Shown here piece by piece: positions 1-8,300 of a stretch of 30,292 nucleotides of DNA. A program made the translations under genes and the position numbers. The DNA comes from Perlabentimonas sp041656735 (lineage in GTDB: Bacteria > Bacteroidota > Bacteroidia > Bacteroidales > Tenuifilaceae). The notes under the pieces were generated by a model that had not been told where the DNA came from, did not search any database, and worked only from the letters and a program-made list of their open reading frames with translations. Within the stretch, counting starts at the first letter, position 1. Each line of letters begins with the position of its first letter. The DNA is taken from the NCBI GenBank assembly GCA_041656735.1, contig JBBACY010000034.1, positions 1-30,292 of the forward strand, in the 5' to 3' direction.

Positions 1-116
1 CGGCTTCCTTCAGATTCCACCTCACGATGGACACCCTTGCCTTCAGCTAATGGTTAGTGATTACAAACCCCCATAGTGGACTTTCACCACCTAGATAATT
101 GCCATGCACGGCACAC
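1..116 (-). mobile_element. Group IIC intron, 5' end of domain I (cut by window edge)
   Basis: Read on the minus strand from 116 downward, the sequence begins GTGTGCC, matching the group II 5' consensus GUGYG. It continues with GGTGAAAGTCC, GCAAGGGTGTCC and GGAATCTGAAGGAAGC, blocks I recognise from domain I of group IIC introns such as that of Oceanobacillus iheyensis. The upstream exon is the terminator of tRNA-Leu, ending in a T run plus GTT just before the intron. This is the usual group IIC target: the intron goes in directly downstream of a rho-independent terminator hairpin. The catalytic domains V and VI and any reverse transcriptase/maturase gene would lie left of the window, so intactness cannot be judged. 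Domain identity is from remembered sequence similarity, not a covariance search. Confidence 0.82.
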
Positions 117-118
117 AA

Positions 119-147
119 CAAAAAACCCAGCCGTTAAGCTGGGTTTT
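119..147 (-). terminator. Rho-independent terminator of tRNA-Leu
   Basis: A perfect 10-bp stem (122-131 with 138-147, AAAACCCAGC/GCTGGGTTTT) closes a 6-nt loop. On the minus strand it is followed by a T run and GTT. It lies 2 nt beyond the 3' end of tRNA-Leu and directly abuts the group II intron start at 116. Confidence 0.9.
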
Positions 148-149
148 AG

Positions 150-231
150 TGCGGATAAAGGGACTCGAACCCCCACGTCTTTCGACACTAGATCCTAAGT
201 CTAGCGCGGCTACCAATTACGCCATATCCGC
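150..231 (-). tRNA. tRNA-Leu (anticodon UAG)
   Basis: The acceptor stem is GCGGATA (231-225) with TATCCGC (157-151), plus discriminator A at 150. The anticodon stem CTAGA/TCTAG closes loop CTTAGGA, giving anticodon TAG at 197-195. A long variable arm (TGTCGAAAGACGT region) marks it as a class II tRNA, consistent with leucine. The T arm carries GGTTCGAGTCC. CCA is not encoded; CT follows the discriminator. The gene has its own promoter just upstream and a terminator just downstream, so it looks like a single-gene unit. Confidence 0.95.
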
Positions 232-244
232 AAATATCGAGGTG

Positions 245-275
245 CAAAGTTACAACCTTTTTATTTAACACCAAA
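245..275 (-). promoter_or_regulatory. Bacteroidota promoter of tRNA-Leu
   Basis: On the minus strand TTTG (275-272) is followed after exactly 19 nt by TAACTTTG (252-245). This matches the Bacteroidota primary sigma consensus TTTG-N19-TAnnTTTG. The predicted start lies near 238, a few bases before the tRNA 5' end at 231. Confidence 0.8.
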
Positions 276-377
276 ATATTTGAATATTATTTTTTGTTGA
301 TATTGCAGCAAATATATTTAATGAAATTTGGGTAGGCTATTTCCTGTTTGGTTAACGCACGGACCATCGTATACCGT

Positions 378-407
378 CGTAGAGACGCACTGCCATGCGT
401 CTCTATG
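378..407. repeat. REP-like palindrome
   Basis: A 12-bp inverted repeat (378-389 with 396-407, core TAGAGACGCA/TGCGTCTCTA, one G-T wobble) surrounds a 6-nt loop CTGCCA. The GTAGAGACGCA...TGCGTCTCTAC pattern resembles short palindromic repeats that recur in Bacteroidota and cyanobacterial genomes. I see no second copy in this window. It lies about 80 nt upstream of lpxK and has no T run, so it does not look like a terminator. Confidence 0.6.
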
Positions 408-488
408 ACCAGATCTATTTCACATCATCTTTTGGAAAAATGCGTATTTGGTCGTAATTTTCCAACCCAAATTAATCAACAACAAAAT

Positions 489-1565
489 ATGATTCGCCTA
501 CTGCTAGCACCTTTTGCATTACTCTATGGCATAGCTATTTACGCACGAAACTTTATGTTCGATATCGGGCTTATTAAGTCGACATCATTTAGCAATGCCA
601 TAATTTGTGTAGGAAACCTTACGGTTGGCGGAACGGGTAAGACCCCTCATATTGAATATATCATAAGAACGCTAAGCCCACATTTTAAGGTGGCAATGCT
701 TAGCCGGGGCTACAAACGAAAAACCAGCGGTTTTTTAATGGCAAGCAACAGAAGTTCAGCCACGGACATTGGGGACGAGCCCCTTCAGGTATTCAAAAAA
801 TTTCCAGATATAACCGTTGCTGTTGACGAGAAAAGGGTAAATGGCATAAAACAATTGATAAGCAGGAAACCAAACCTCAACGCCATTCTGCTCGACGACG
901 CATTCCAGCACCGCCACCTCAAACCAGGACTCTCAATACTACTATCCGATTACAGTAATCCTATTTACAACGATTATCTTTTGCCAATGGGCAAGCTGCG
1001 CGATAGCTTTAAAGAGAGAAACAGAGCCCAAATAGTGGTTGTTACAAAATGCCCTAAAGACCTATCGAACAGTGAACAAAAGGAGATAATTACAAAACTA
1101 AAACTCAAAGATAATCAACCCGTTTATTTTTCGACGCTTACCTACGGTCAACCCAAACCTGTTTTTCAGGATTTAGAATTCGACCCTAGCTCACTAAAAG
1201 CAACAAGTTGTATGGCTTTAGCAGGTATAGCCAACCCAACCCCATTTTTTAACCATGTAAGAAAACATTTCACTTTAAATAATTGCATCACTCTACCCGA
1301 TCACTATCAGTTTACCGAGAAAAAAATTAAAGCTATCTTTGAAAAATTTTCAACTGAAAAAGGTAAGCCAGAGTATATTATCACAACCGAAAAAGACGCT
1401 ACAAGGTTGCGAGATTTTACTCAGCTACCCAACGCAATAAAAAGGGTCTTTCTATTCATTCCCATTGAGGTTGAATTTTTAAACGATAAAGGAAACGAGT
1501 TTAATTATAAAATTAATCAATATGTTAAAGAAAGTACTAGAAACAACGGAATATATACAGAGTAA
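489..1565 (+). CDS. lpxK: Tetraacyldisaccharide 4'-kinase LpxK
   Basis: Transfers the ATP gamma-phosphate to the 4' position of the lipid A tetraacyldisaccharide precursor at the cytoplasmic face of the inner membrane. The product is 358 aa. A hydrophobic N-terminus (residues 1-20) is the usual membrane-associated helix of LpxK. The P-loop GGTGKTP sits at 47-53, followed by the family's LSRGYKR and DDAFQHR segments. The frame is open from 348, but that longer start would add 47 residues translated from the REP-like palindrome, and family proteins begin near the MIRLLLAPFA start used here. The 3' end overlaps the next gene by 44 nt in another frame, which suggests co-transcription. A second lipid A gene, lpxH, lies at 19427-20200. 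Confidence 0.93.
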   Translation: MIRLLLAPFALLYGIAIYARNFMFDIGLIKSTSFSNAIICVGNLTVGGTGKTPHIEYIIRTLSPHFKVAMLSRGYKRKTSGFLMASNRSSATDIGDEPLQVFKKFPDITVAVDEKRVNGIKQLISRKPNLNAILLDDAFQHRHLKPGLSILLSDYSNPIYNDYLLPMGKLRDSFKERNRAQIVVVTKCPKDLSNSEQKEIITKLKLKDNQPVYFSTLTYGQPKPVFQDLEFDPSSLKATSCMALAGIANPTPFFNHVRKHFTLNNCITLPDHYQFTEKKIKAIFEKFSTEKGKPEYIITTEKDATRLRDFTQLPNAIKRVFLFIPIEVEFLNDKGNEFNYKINQYVKESTRNNGIYTE

Positions 1566-2331
1566 AGTATCAATTAAGCCCGATGTTGGCATTATTTTAG
1601 GCACTGGTTTAGGTGGTTTGGTAAAAGACATTAAAAACCAGCAGGTGCTAAACTATAGCGATATCCCACACTTTCCAGTGTCAACTGTTGAGGGGCATTC
1701 TGGCCGACTAATTTTTGGCAACCTAGGAGGCAAACAGGTAGTTGCCATGCAAGGGCGTTTTCATTTCTACGAAGGTTACAATATGAAAGAGGTTACATTC
1801 CCAGTTAGAGTAATGAAATATCTGGGCATTACCCATCTGTTTGTTTCAAATGCCAGCGGTGGTGTTAACCCCGATTTTGAAATAGGTGACCTAATGATTA
1901 TAAACGACCACATAAATCTACTGCCCAACCCTCTTATTGGGCCCAACGACAGGGAGTTTGGCGTACGTTTTCCCGATATGAGCCAGCCATACGACCATAG
2001 CCTTATTGCACTTGCGCAAGAAGTTGCCGGTAAGCATGGCATTAAAACGCAAATGGGATGCTACGTGGGCACAACGGGGCCAACCTTTGAAACCCCAAAG
2101 GAGTACGAATATTTCCGCATTATTGGAGGCGATACGGTGGGTATGTCAACCGTGCCCGAGGTAATTGTGGCCCGACAAATGGGGATACCGACCTTTGCTA
2201 TATCCATTATTACCGACCTCGGCGTTCCTGGCAAAATTGTGGTAATTACCCACGAGGAGGTACAGCGCATAGGCATGCAGGCCGAAAAGAAGATGACGCT
2301 AATTATGGAGGATATGCTGCATAGGTTGTAG
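1522..2331 (+). CDS. punA: Purine nucleoside phosphorylase, class I (PNP/MTAP family)
   Basis: Catalyses reversible phosphorolysis of purine nucleosides to base and (deoxy)ribose 1-phosphate in the cytoplasm, for purine salvage. The 269-aa length fits trimeric class I PNPs. Phosphate-binding motifs are GTGLG (27-31), GHSG (58-61) and RFHFYEGY (79-86). The base/sugar pocket includes GPTFETPKE (186-194) and MSTVPE (208-213). At the position that holds Asn in TNK of mammalian PNP this protein has ITD (Asp 232), so specificity may not be strictly 6-oxopurine. The start MLKKVLETTEYI matches the family N-terminus, making the 44-nt overlap with lpxK probably real. A hairpin follows the stop at 2355-2392. 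Confidence 0.93.
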   Translation: MLKKVLETTEYIQSKVSIKPDVGIILGTGLGGLVKDIKNQQVLNYSDIPHFPVSTVEGHSGRLIFGNLGGKQVVAMQGRFHFYEGYNMKEVTFPVRVMKYLGITHLFVSNASGGVNPDFEIGDLMIINDHINLLPNPLIGPNDREFGVRFPDMSQPYDHSLIALAQEVAGKHGIKTQMGCYVGTTGPTFETPKEYEYFRIIGGDTVGMSTVPEVIVARQMGIPTFAISIITDLGVPGKIVVITHEEVQRIGMQAEKKMTLIMEDMLHRL

Positions 2332-2354
2332 CAATAGTTTATATGTTAACAAAA

Positions 2355-2392
2355 ATGCTGTCTGGGTAACTCTAATGCTACCCAAACAGCAT
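2355..2392. terminator. Hairpin between pnp and the T9SS-tail remnant
   Basis: ATGCTGT...GGGTA pairs with TACCC...ACAGCAT across a 10-nt loop, with one mismatch. On the minus strand it is followed by TTTTTGTT, so it works best as a terminator for the leftward remnant. On the plus strand the following bases are CTAAAAATTT, a weaker context for pnp. Confidence 0.6.
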
Positions 2393-2400
2393 CTAAAAAT

Positions 2401-2664
2401 TTACTCCACTATAAGCTGGGTAGCATAGGGCTTGGCGTTAACAACCACTACCACCTGGTACGAGCCAGAGCGCCAGCCCGCCACGTTGAGGCGCAGCTCG
2501 CCATGGCGAAACGTGCCGGAGTAAACTACTCGACCCAACCCGCTGGTTACCATCACGCTTGCCTTATCCGAAGCACGGCTACTCGCCAGTTCGGCCTGTA
2601 GCTCGCTACTCAAATTCACAGCCAACCCGACCAAACACATTGTGCCTAATGAATCACAAAGCAC
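2401..2664 (-). pseudogene. Remnant of a T9SS substrate: C-terminal sorting tail only
   Basis: An open frame of up to 87 codons whose second half reads like the type A T9SS sorting domain. It has VVYSGTF, then LRLNVAGWRSGSYQVVV, and ends QLIVE, i.e. the beta-sandwich pattern with the usual L-x-SG-x-Y step. The expected YPNP segment appears decayed to a sequence near AVNLSSELQAEL. There is no signal peptide, the only upstream start is a GTG three codons after an in-frame TAG, and no passenger domain precedes it. By my count 2401-2640 is about 57% GC, well above its surroundings, suggesting a different origin or an older gene mostly deleted. A short functional protein is possible but unlikely. 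Confidence 0.6.
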
Positions 2665-2943
2665 AATAACCTAAATCTGTGCGCACCCTTACCTAGCACT
2701 GGCAGTAGTAATGTAATACTATAGTGTGCTAAGGTTTCCTTTATAGTTTCAAGTTTCGTTTAGAAAAAAGTGTAAGCCTTTTAAACTTCTCCGCCATAGG
2801 TTTAATCTCTTAACTCCTATATCTGAATGCTTTAATAACTAGTATAATTAAATAAACCTACGCACAACGGTGAACCAAATTACTTAAATGTTTGTTTAAG
2901 AAGTATTTCATACTAAAGAGAATACTAACCCAAAATCTACGTT
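2665..2943. other. Intergenic region without a recognisable gene
   Basis: This AT-rich stretch separates the T9SS-tail remnant from the X2-module gene. No convincing ORF or passenger domain for the remnant was found. An imperfect inverted repeat TACTTAAA/TTTAAGAAGTA lies at 2881-2905, about 40-60 nt before the next start codon; its role is unknown. No clean TAnnTTTG promoter was seen. Confidence 0.5.
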
Positions 2944-5241
2944 ATGAAATGGAAAACTTTACCTACAAAACTTGCCATAACTCTAACTTTTATGCTTATT
3001 TCATTACATGGAATAAGTCAGCTTGTTACGGCCGCCGACAAATCTCCTAATTACAAAATAAATAAAGGAGGTGAGAAGAACGAATCATTTGAAGTAGCCT
3101 TTGCGCTGGTGGGAGGGAACGGATCAATTGATGCTTATATTACGAATTATGGGCATATCAACTCAGGAGACAGCATTGAACAGGGTACCGACATTCGCTT
3201 TGAAGTTTACCCCGAGTGGAACTATATAGTTAAGGAGTGGCGTGTAAACGATGTGATAGTAGAGGACAACATCAACAATGTTTTTATATACAGCAATATC
3301 CAGACATCTATTGTTGTAACTGTAGAATTAAAAAAATATGTTGAACCAAGCATTACTCCCGAACGGCAATATTATGCGTTAGATGACCCCAATAATGTAA
3401 CCTTTACCATTAACTGGGGTAGCGAAACAGAGGTAACTAAAATAGTTCGCGAATACGAAGACGAGCTTGGCGAACATCAGCAGCAAAACCTTACTGAGGG
3501 TACTGACTACAGTATTACAGGTGATGTGCTTACCGTTTACAACAGTTATATAGAATCCCTTTCACCCGAGGCAAGCTCAGGATTATATTTAGAAATCGAA
3601 TTCAAAACCGGTATTATGGTCTGGTTTGAAATTAGAATAATACAAACAGAAAGGGCACAAGTAAGCCCAACCGATCTTACCTACGACCTTTCAAACCCGG
3701 GTGATGTAATGACCACAATTCTTTGGGGAACCACCGCAAAAGTTGTTGAATTGATATCTTCCGTTGCAAAAAGCAATCTAGTTGAAGAAACTGATTACCA
3801 TATTGATGGTGCATGGCTGTATCTACACAACAGCTACCTAACACAGGAACTAACAACGGCTGGTGATGAACTTAATCTAAATGTACTATTCGATAATGGC
3901 GATGAGGTTCTCCTTAATGTAGTTACCATCAAAAGTGGAATTACCAACGCCACGATCAATCCAACATCAATATCATTCTACCAATATGAATTTCCCGAAT
4001 ATGTTGATATCACTATAACTTGGAACGATGCCACCAGCGTAACCAATATGCACGTTTTGGTTAGCATCGAACAGGAATCCGAGCAGATGGATTGGCCCTT
4101 TTATGAGGTTACCGATAACGGCGACGGCACCGCAAAACTCCGCATTAATTTTGATGAGGTAAATAAAAGCAATTCATCTGCTGCAAAAAAGGAAGAATTA
4201 TCCTACGTTACGCTAACTATAAATTTTGATGTGGGGGCACCTGCGCTATTTTTGATGACTATAATTGATGAGTATTACGATGTTATTGTAACCATAGACC
4301 CCATAGATGCTGGCTGGGTTAATGGACAATCCGATTACTCCCCCGGCGATACCGTTGAGCTTAGTGCTTCACCCAATACGGGCTATGTTTTCTTGAGTTG
4401 GAAGGATGGAGTTACCGGTGATGTTGTTTCATTCGAAAACCCCTATATATTCAATATGCCTGGCGAGGCTGTTAAACTCGTTGCTCATTTTGTGCCAGAA
4501 CAAAATTTAACAGTTACATATAGTGTAATTGGCGCAAATGGCACCTTAACTTGCGAGGCTGATGGAGCAGCCATAACCTCAGGAGATAACGTTATGATTG
4601 CCAGTAAATTGGTATTTACCGCTAACCCTGAGGCTGGTTACCGAGTTAAAGAGTGGGTGCTTAACAATGTTGTGGTGGAAAACGCTACCGACGCATCATT
4701 TATCATCGAAGCGACTAGTGCTCCGGTTAACCTAACTGTTGAGTTTGAAACTATTCCTACTAAGTACACCGTAACCTTTGCCGTTACAGCGGGCAACAAT
4801 CCCATTGAGGGGGCAACAATCAACTTTGATGGTACCAATTACACCACCAACGCCACAGGCATTGCCACCATCGCTGATGTTGAAGTTGGCAATTATAGTT
4901 ACACGGTTAGTATGAGTGGATACACAGAGGTTACAGGAACAGTTGACGTAACTAATGCTGACGTTAACGAGCCTGTGTCACTTACTCCAAACAGTGTTGA
5001 AACCAACGAAATAAGCACCATTAGGGCTTATCCAAACCCTTTTGATAGCTACATAACTATTACCAATGCAGAAAAGGTAAAGCGTGTGGTTGTAACCAAC
5101 CTCATTGGACAAAAGGTAATGATATTTAATTCGAATGGTGAAGCTACAGTAAACACCAGCGAGCTTAGAAGCGGTATCTACCTAATCACTTTTGAGGGGC
5201 AAAATGGTCAAAGTACTATTCGAAAGATGATTAAAAAGTAG
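2944..5241 (+). CDS. T9SS-secreted multimodular protein with X2-like and bacterial-repeat domains
   Basis: A 765-aa exported protein of unknown function. A signal peptide covers residues 1-31. A glycine-rich bacterial-repeat module (48-131, GGNG...VKEWRVND) is followed by three tandem X2-like (CBM_X2) modules at 136-235, 238-331 and 337-445. Each has the pattern of a proline start, a T-I-x-W strand, TDY, an N/DSYL-like step and a closing strand. Two more bacterial-repeat modules follow at 447-518 (FLSWKDG) and 521-603 (VKEWVLNN), the latter clearly similar to the N-terminal one. A PEGA/CarboxypepD_reg-like domain spans 607-682, and a type A T9SS tail 690-765 (YPNPF...SGIYLITF...RKMIKK). No catalytic domain is visible. 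It may act in cell-surface adhesion or carbohydrate binding, which is inference. Confidence 0.85.
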   Translation: MKWKTLPTKLAITLTFMLISLHGISQLVTAADKSPNYKINKGGEKNESFEVAFALVGGNGSIDAYITNYGHINSGDSIEQGTDIRFEVYPEWNYIVKEWRVNDVIVEDNINNVFIYSNIQTSIVVTVELKKYVEPSITPERQYYALDDPNNVTFTINWGSETEVTKIVREYEDELGEHQQQNLTEGTDYSITGDVLTVYNSYIESLSPEASSGLYLEIEFKTGIMVWFEIRIIQTERAQVSPTDLTYDLSNPGDVMTTILWGTTAKVVELISSVAKSNLVEETDYHIDGAWLYLHNSYLTQELTTAGDELNLNVLFDNGDEVLLNVVTIKSGITNATINPTSISFYQYEFPEYVDITITWNDATSVTNMHVLVSIEQESEQMDWPFYEVTDNGDGTAKLRINFDEVNKSNSSAAKKEELSYVTLTINFDVGAPALFLMTIIDEYYDVIVTIDPIDAGWVNGQSDYSPGDTVELSASPNTGYVFLSWKDGVTGDVVSFENPYIFNMPGEAVKLVAHFVPEQNLTVTYSVIGANGTLTCEADGAAITSGDNVMIASKLVFTANPEAGYRVKEWVLNNVVVENATDASFIIEATSAPVNLTVEFETIPTKYTVTFAVTAGNNPIEGATINFDGTNYTTNATGIATIADVEVGNYSYTVSMSGYTEVTGTVDVTNADVNEPVSLTPNSVETNEISTIRAYPNPFDSYITITNAEKVKRVVVTNLIGQKVMIFNSNGEATVNTSELRSGIYLITFEGQNGQSTIRKMIKK

Positions 5242-5260
5242 CATACAATTTTATGAACAA

Positions 5261-5297
5261 ATAAAATCCGGGAACAAGTTTCCCGGATTTTATTTTT
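5261..5297 (+). terminator. Rho-independent terminator after the X2-module gene
   Basis: A perfect 12-bp stem (5263-5274 with 5280-5291, AAAATCCGGGAA/TTCCCGGATTTT) with loop CAAGT is followed by TATTTTTA. It begins about 20 nt after the stop codon. Symmetric A and T flanks mean it could also act on leftward transcription from the convergent 1905-aa gene. Confidence 0.92.
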
Positions 5298-5355
5298 ATG
5301 CTAATAAGAAAGATTTACCCTAAATAGAACTCCTAGTAATTATCTCTTTTTATTT

Positions 5356-8300
5356 TCATCTAAATTTAGTTGCCACCACAACCGTTTTCTTGTACCGTTT
5401 TATACTTCCTTTTAAATCGAATGCCTCAATAAATATAACGTAAGCACCTAGAGTAGCTCTATCACCACCATCGGTTGTGCCGTCCCACTTAATACTTCCA
5501 GAGGTTCCCAAACTTAGGTTAGCAGCTAATCGTTTAATACGCCTACCGCGCGAATCGAATACCATAATATTGGCAATGAAACCCGATTCGGGTAGTTCAT
5601 AATTAATCAGTACATAATCCTCGAATCCATCGCCATCGGGTGAAAACACCTTTTGTGAGAGGTTAAATGCATCGTTAACCTTTGTGGGTAGGCTAAATTG
5701 CGAGTTCTGCGCTGTGGGCGTGGCAAAACCAGCAGTTTGTGCCGCCGATTGCCAGCTGGAGCTACTAGCTGAGGGCATATCAGGATGAATACGTTCAAGT
5801 GAAACGCCCTTTACATCGGCAAGTAAAGCATTGTGCATTTTATCGGTATATGCCAGCTCATCTATCTCAACGCTAAGCTCAGATAACAGTAAAACGTAAC
5901 CCTTATCGCTAGGGTACGAGGGCATCTTTGAGAGTTTGACCATTGCATTGGGGTTCTCAATATAGTAAAATTGCTCAACCAATAAGGGGTTATCTGTTAG
6001 CACCACATACTCACCCGGGAACAGGGTATATGCTCTGTCCGATGCTGGGTAGTATTCCTTTAAACCCAACGACTCCTTATCCCTATTTGCAATCCATAGT
6101 TTACTCAAATCGAAGGACTTATCGGAATTATTATAAATCTCTACAAAATCGGTTCCTCCTGTGTACGGGTTGAATAACACCTCATTAATAATCAAATCGC
6201 CTTTTGCGGGTTCCTCGTGTAAAGCAAAATCAACACACGGTGTTTCAAGTAAATTACCTGCAAAATCGGTAATGGTTGGTTCAAAACATAGGCTATAAAC
6301 CTCTCCAATAACCATTTCTGTTTCAAAAGTTAACAAAGCTCTGTTGTACTTGGGCCCAAAGGTTGTTGACCAAGTGGGGTTACCCAAGCCTCTACTAACC
6401 AAATAGTTACCAGCAAGCGAAATTGAAAGACTATCCATTGGTTCCGAAAATCCAACCTCAATACGATTAGTTCCAACAACCTTAATTTCTGTTACCCAAG
6501 GATTCGTATTGTCCGCATTGGTGGCATTAACAGAATTTACCCGTCCGGGGGTACCACCTATGGCGTCGGACGAAGCGGTCCAGTTAGCACTTCCCTCAAC
6601 AAGATTATTGACATCAATTCGTTCAAGAGAGTAACCTCCAGTTTTTTTTGCATCGTTGCCATACCAACTATCAGAATACTCAACCCACGAAATCAGGTTG
6701 CCATTCTCGTCATAAAGGCCTAAAAACATTCCTCCTACAAGCAAGGAGGGGAAGGATGTTACCCCAACCGTATTACCTTGTTCTTGTAAACTAAGAGCGC
6801 CATTTACAGAAGACAAAATGAGATAACCACCCGTCTCGACTACTGCATTTTCGATAGTAGTACTTTTATCATTTGCCCTAATCTTCCATCCGCTAAGGTC
6901 GATGGTTTTCTCTGTCCTGTTGTAAAGTTCAATATACTCAACATTGGGCAAACCAAGATTACCAGAGGGTCGCGCCATTATTTCGTTTATTATAACGTTG
7001 CCAAACGTACCCGCTGCACCCATACCTATTTTAATGCTATCGTTAACAGAAGTGGTTTCAGCAACCGATTTTACACCCGAAACGTAAAGCGTTAAAGGTT
7101 CCAATGATAGGGTTTGCGTGCGTAGGGTAATACTATTGGCTATTTCGGCATTTGCGTATGCGCCCAGTATTTCAAACTTACTTCCCTTTGCATTCTTAAT
7201 AACATAGTTAGAAGGAATAAGCGCATCGTTGGAATTCACATCACCAGAAAAAACAACATTAACCGATGTTTGTGTAAGCAGCCTTGCAGTCTGTATTACA
7301 GGAGGATACTCGGCTATTTTAAGCAATAGGTCGTCGAGCCAAAACTCGCCTGCGCGGGTAGATGTGTATTTAAAAACAGGGCCGCAGTACAACACTTGAG
7401 AATGCGAAATATCTGTAGCACTTCCGCTAAATATGGTTGATTCCGCATCAAACTTCGGTTTATAAAACAGGCTCCACTCGCCATTAGGGGCTCGAGTAAC
7501 CTTAACGGTAACGGTTTCGCTTTCATTCCAATCAAAATCCGACTGGATTAGTAATTTTGGGGTTTGGCCTTGGGTAAAACGCCAAAGTGATAGTAAATCA
7601 CTACTGCCAGATACATTCACACCAACAGCATAGCCATTGTACTGTCCAGATGCAATATCCTCGCTATCAGAGGCAAGTACGAACCAAAATGCATTATCGG
7701 ATGTTGGATCCCAATCTCCATTTCGCATAACAAACGACCACTCAACAGGTGAATTTCCTAAATTGTCAATGGTCAATGGTATTGGCAATTGACTTTGTCC
7801 ACCAACCCCAACCAGGGCATGCTGCAACGAGGCTTTGCCATTTATTGGATTAACAGTTGATTTGCTCCAATGCTTATTTAAAGAAAAAACCAATGCTACC
7901 TTCTCAAAATCCTCGTCGTAAAGTTTGTTTACGCTTTTACCAATCCATACTGGCTGAGAATTACCCCCATTTAAAGTACCATTAGTCGAACTAACTTTAA
8001 AAACATACTCGCCTAAAGCATTAAGTTTTATATTATTCCAAATGGCAAGACCGCTGTTAATGGATTTAACTAACGGGGTAAAAGTAGAGTTACTGGGGCC
8101 CGATAGCATTGTAAGTGTTACTTCTGCACCTGACTCTGCACTAATATTGCCAAAAATATCGGTTAAAGCCACTCTTACGCCGAAATCCTCATTCATAGAA
8201 GCAACAAAAGGCTGTTGAATAAATGCAAGGTGAGTTCCTACAGTATTTAGGGTTATTGTAGGTCCAATTATGGCTGTTGCCAAATTCGAAGGAAAACCAG

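Noticed and set aside
348..488. Longer LpxK N-terminus (47 extra residues from 348)
   Set aside because: It would translate the REP-like palindrome and is unlike family N-termini; the ATG at 489 gives a standard LpxK start.
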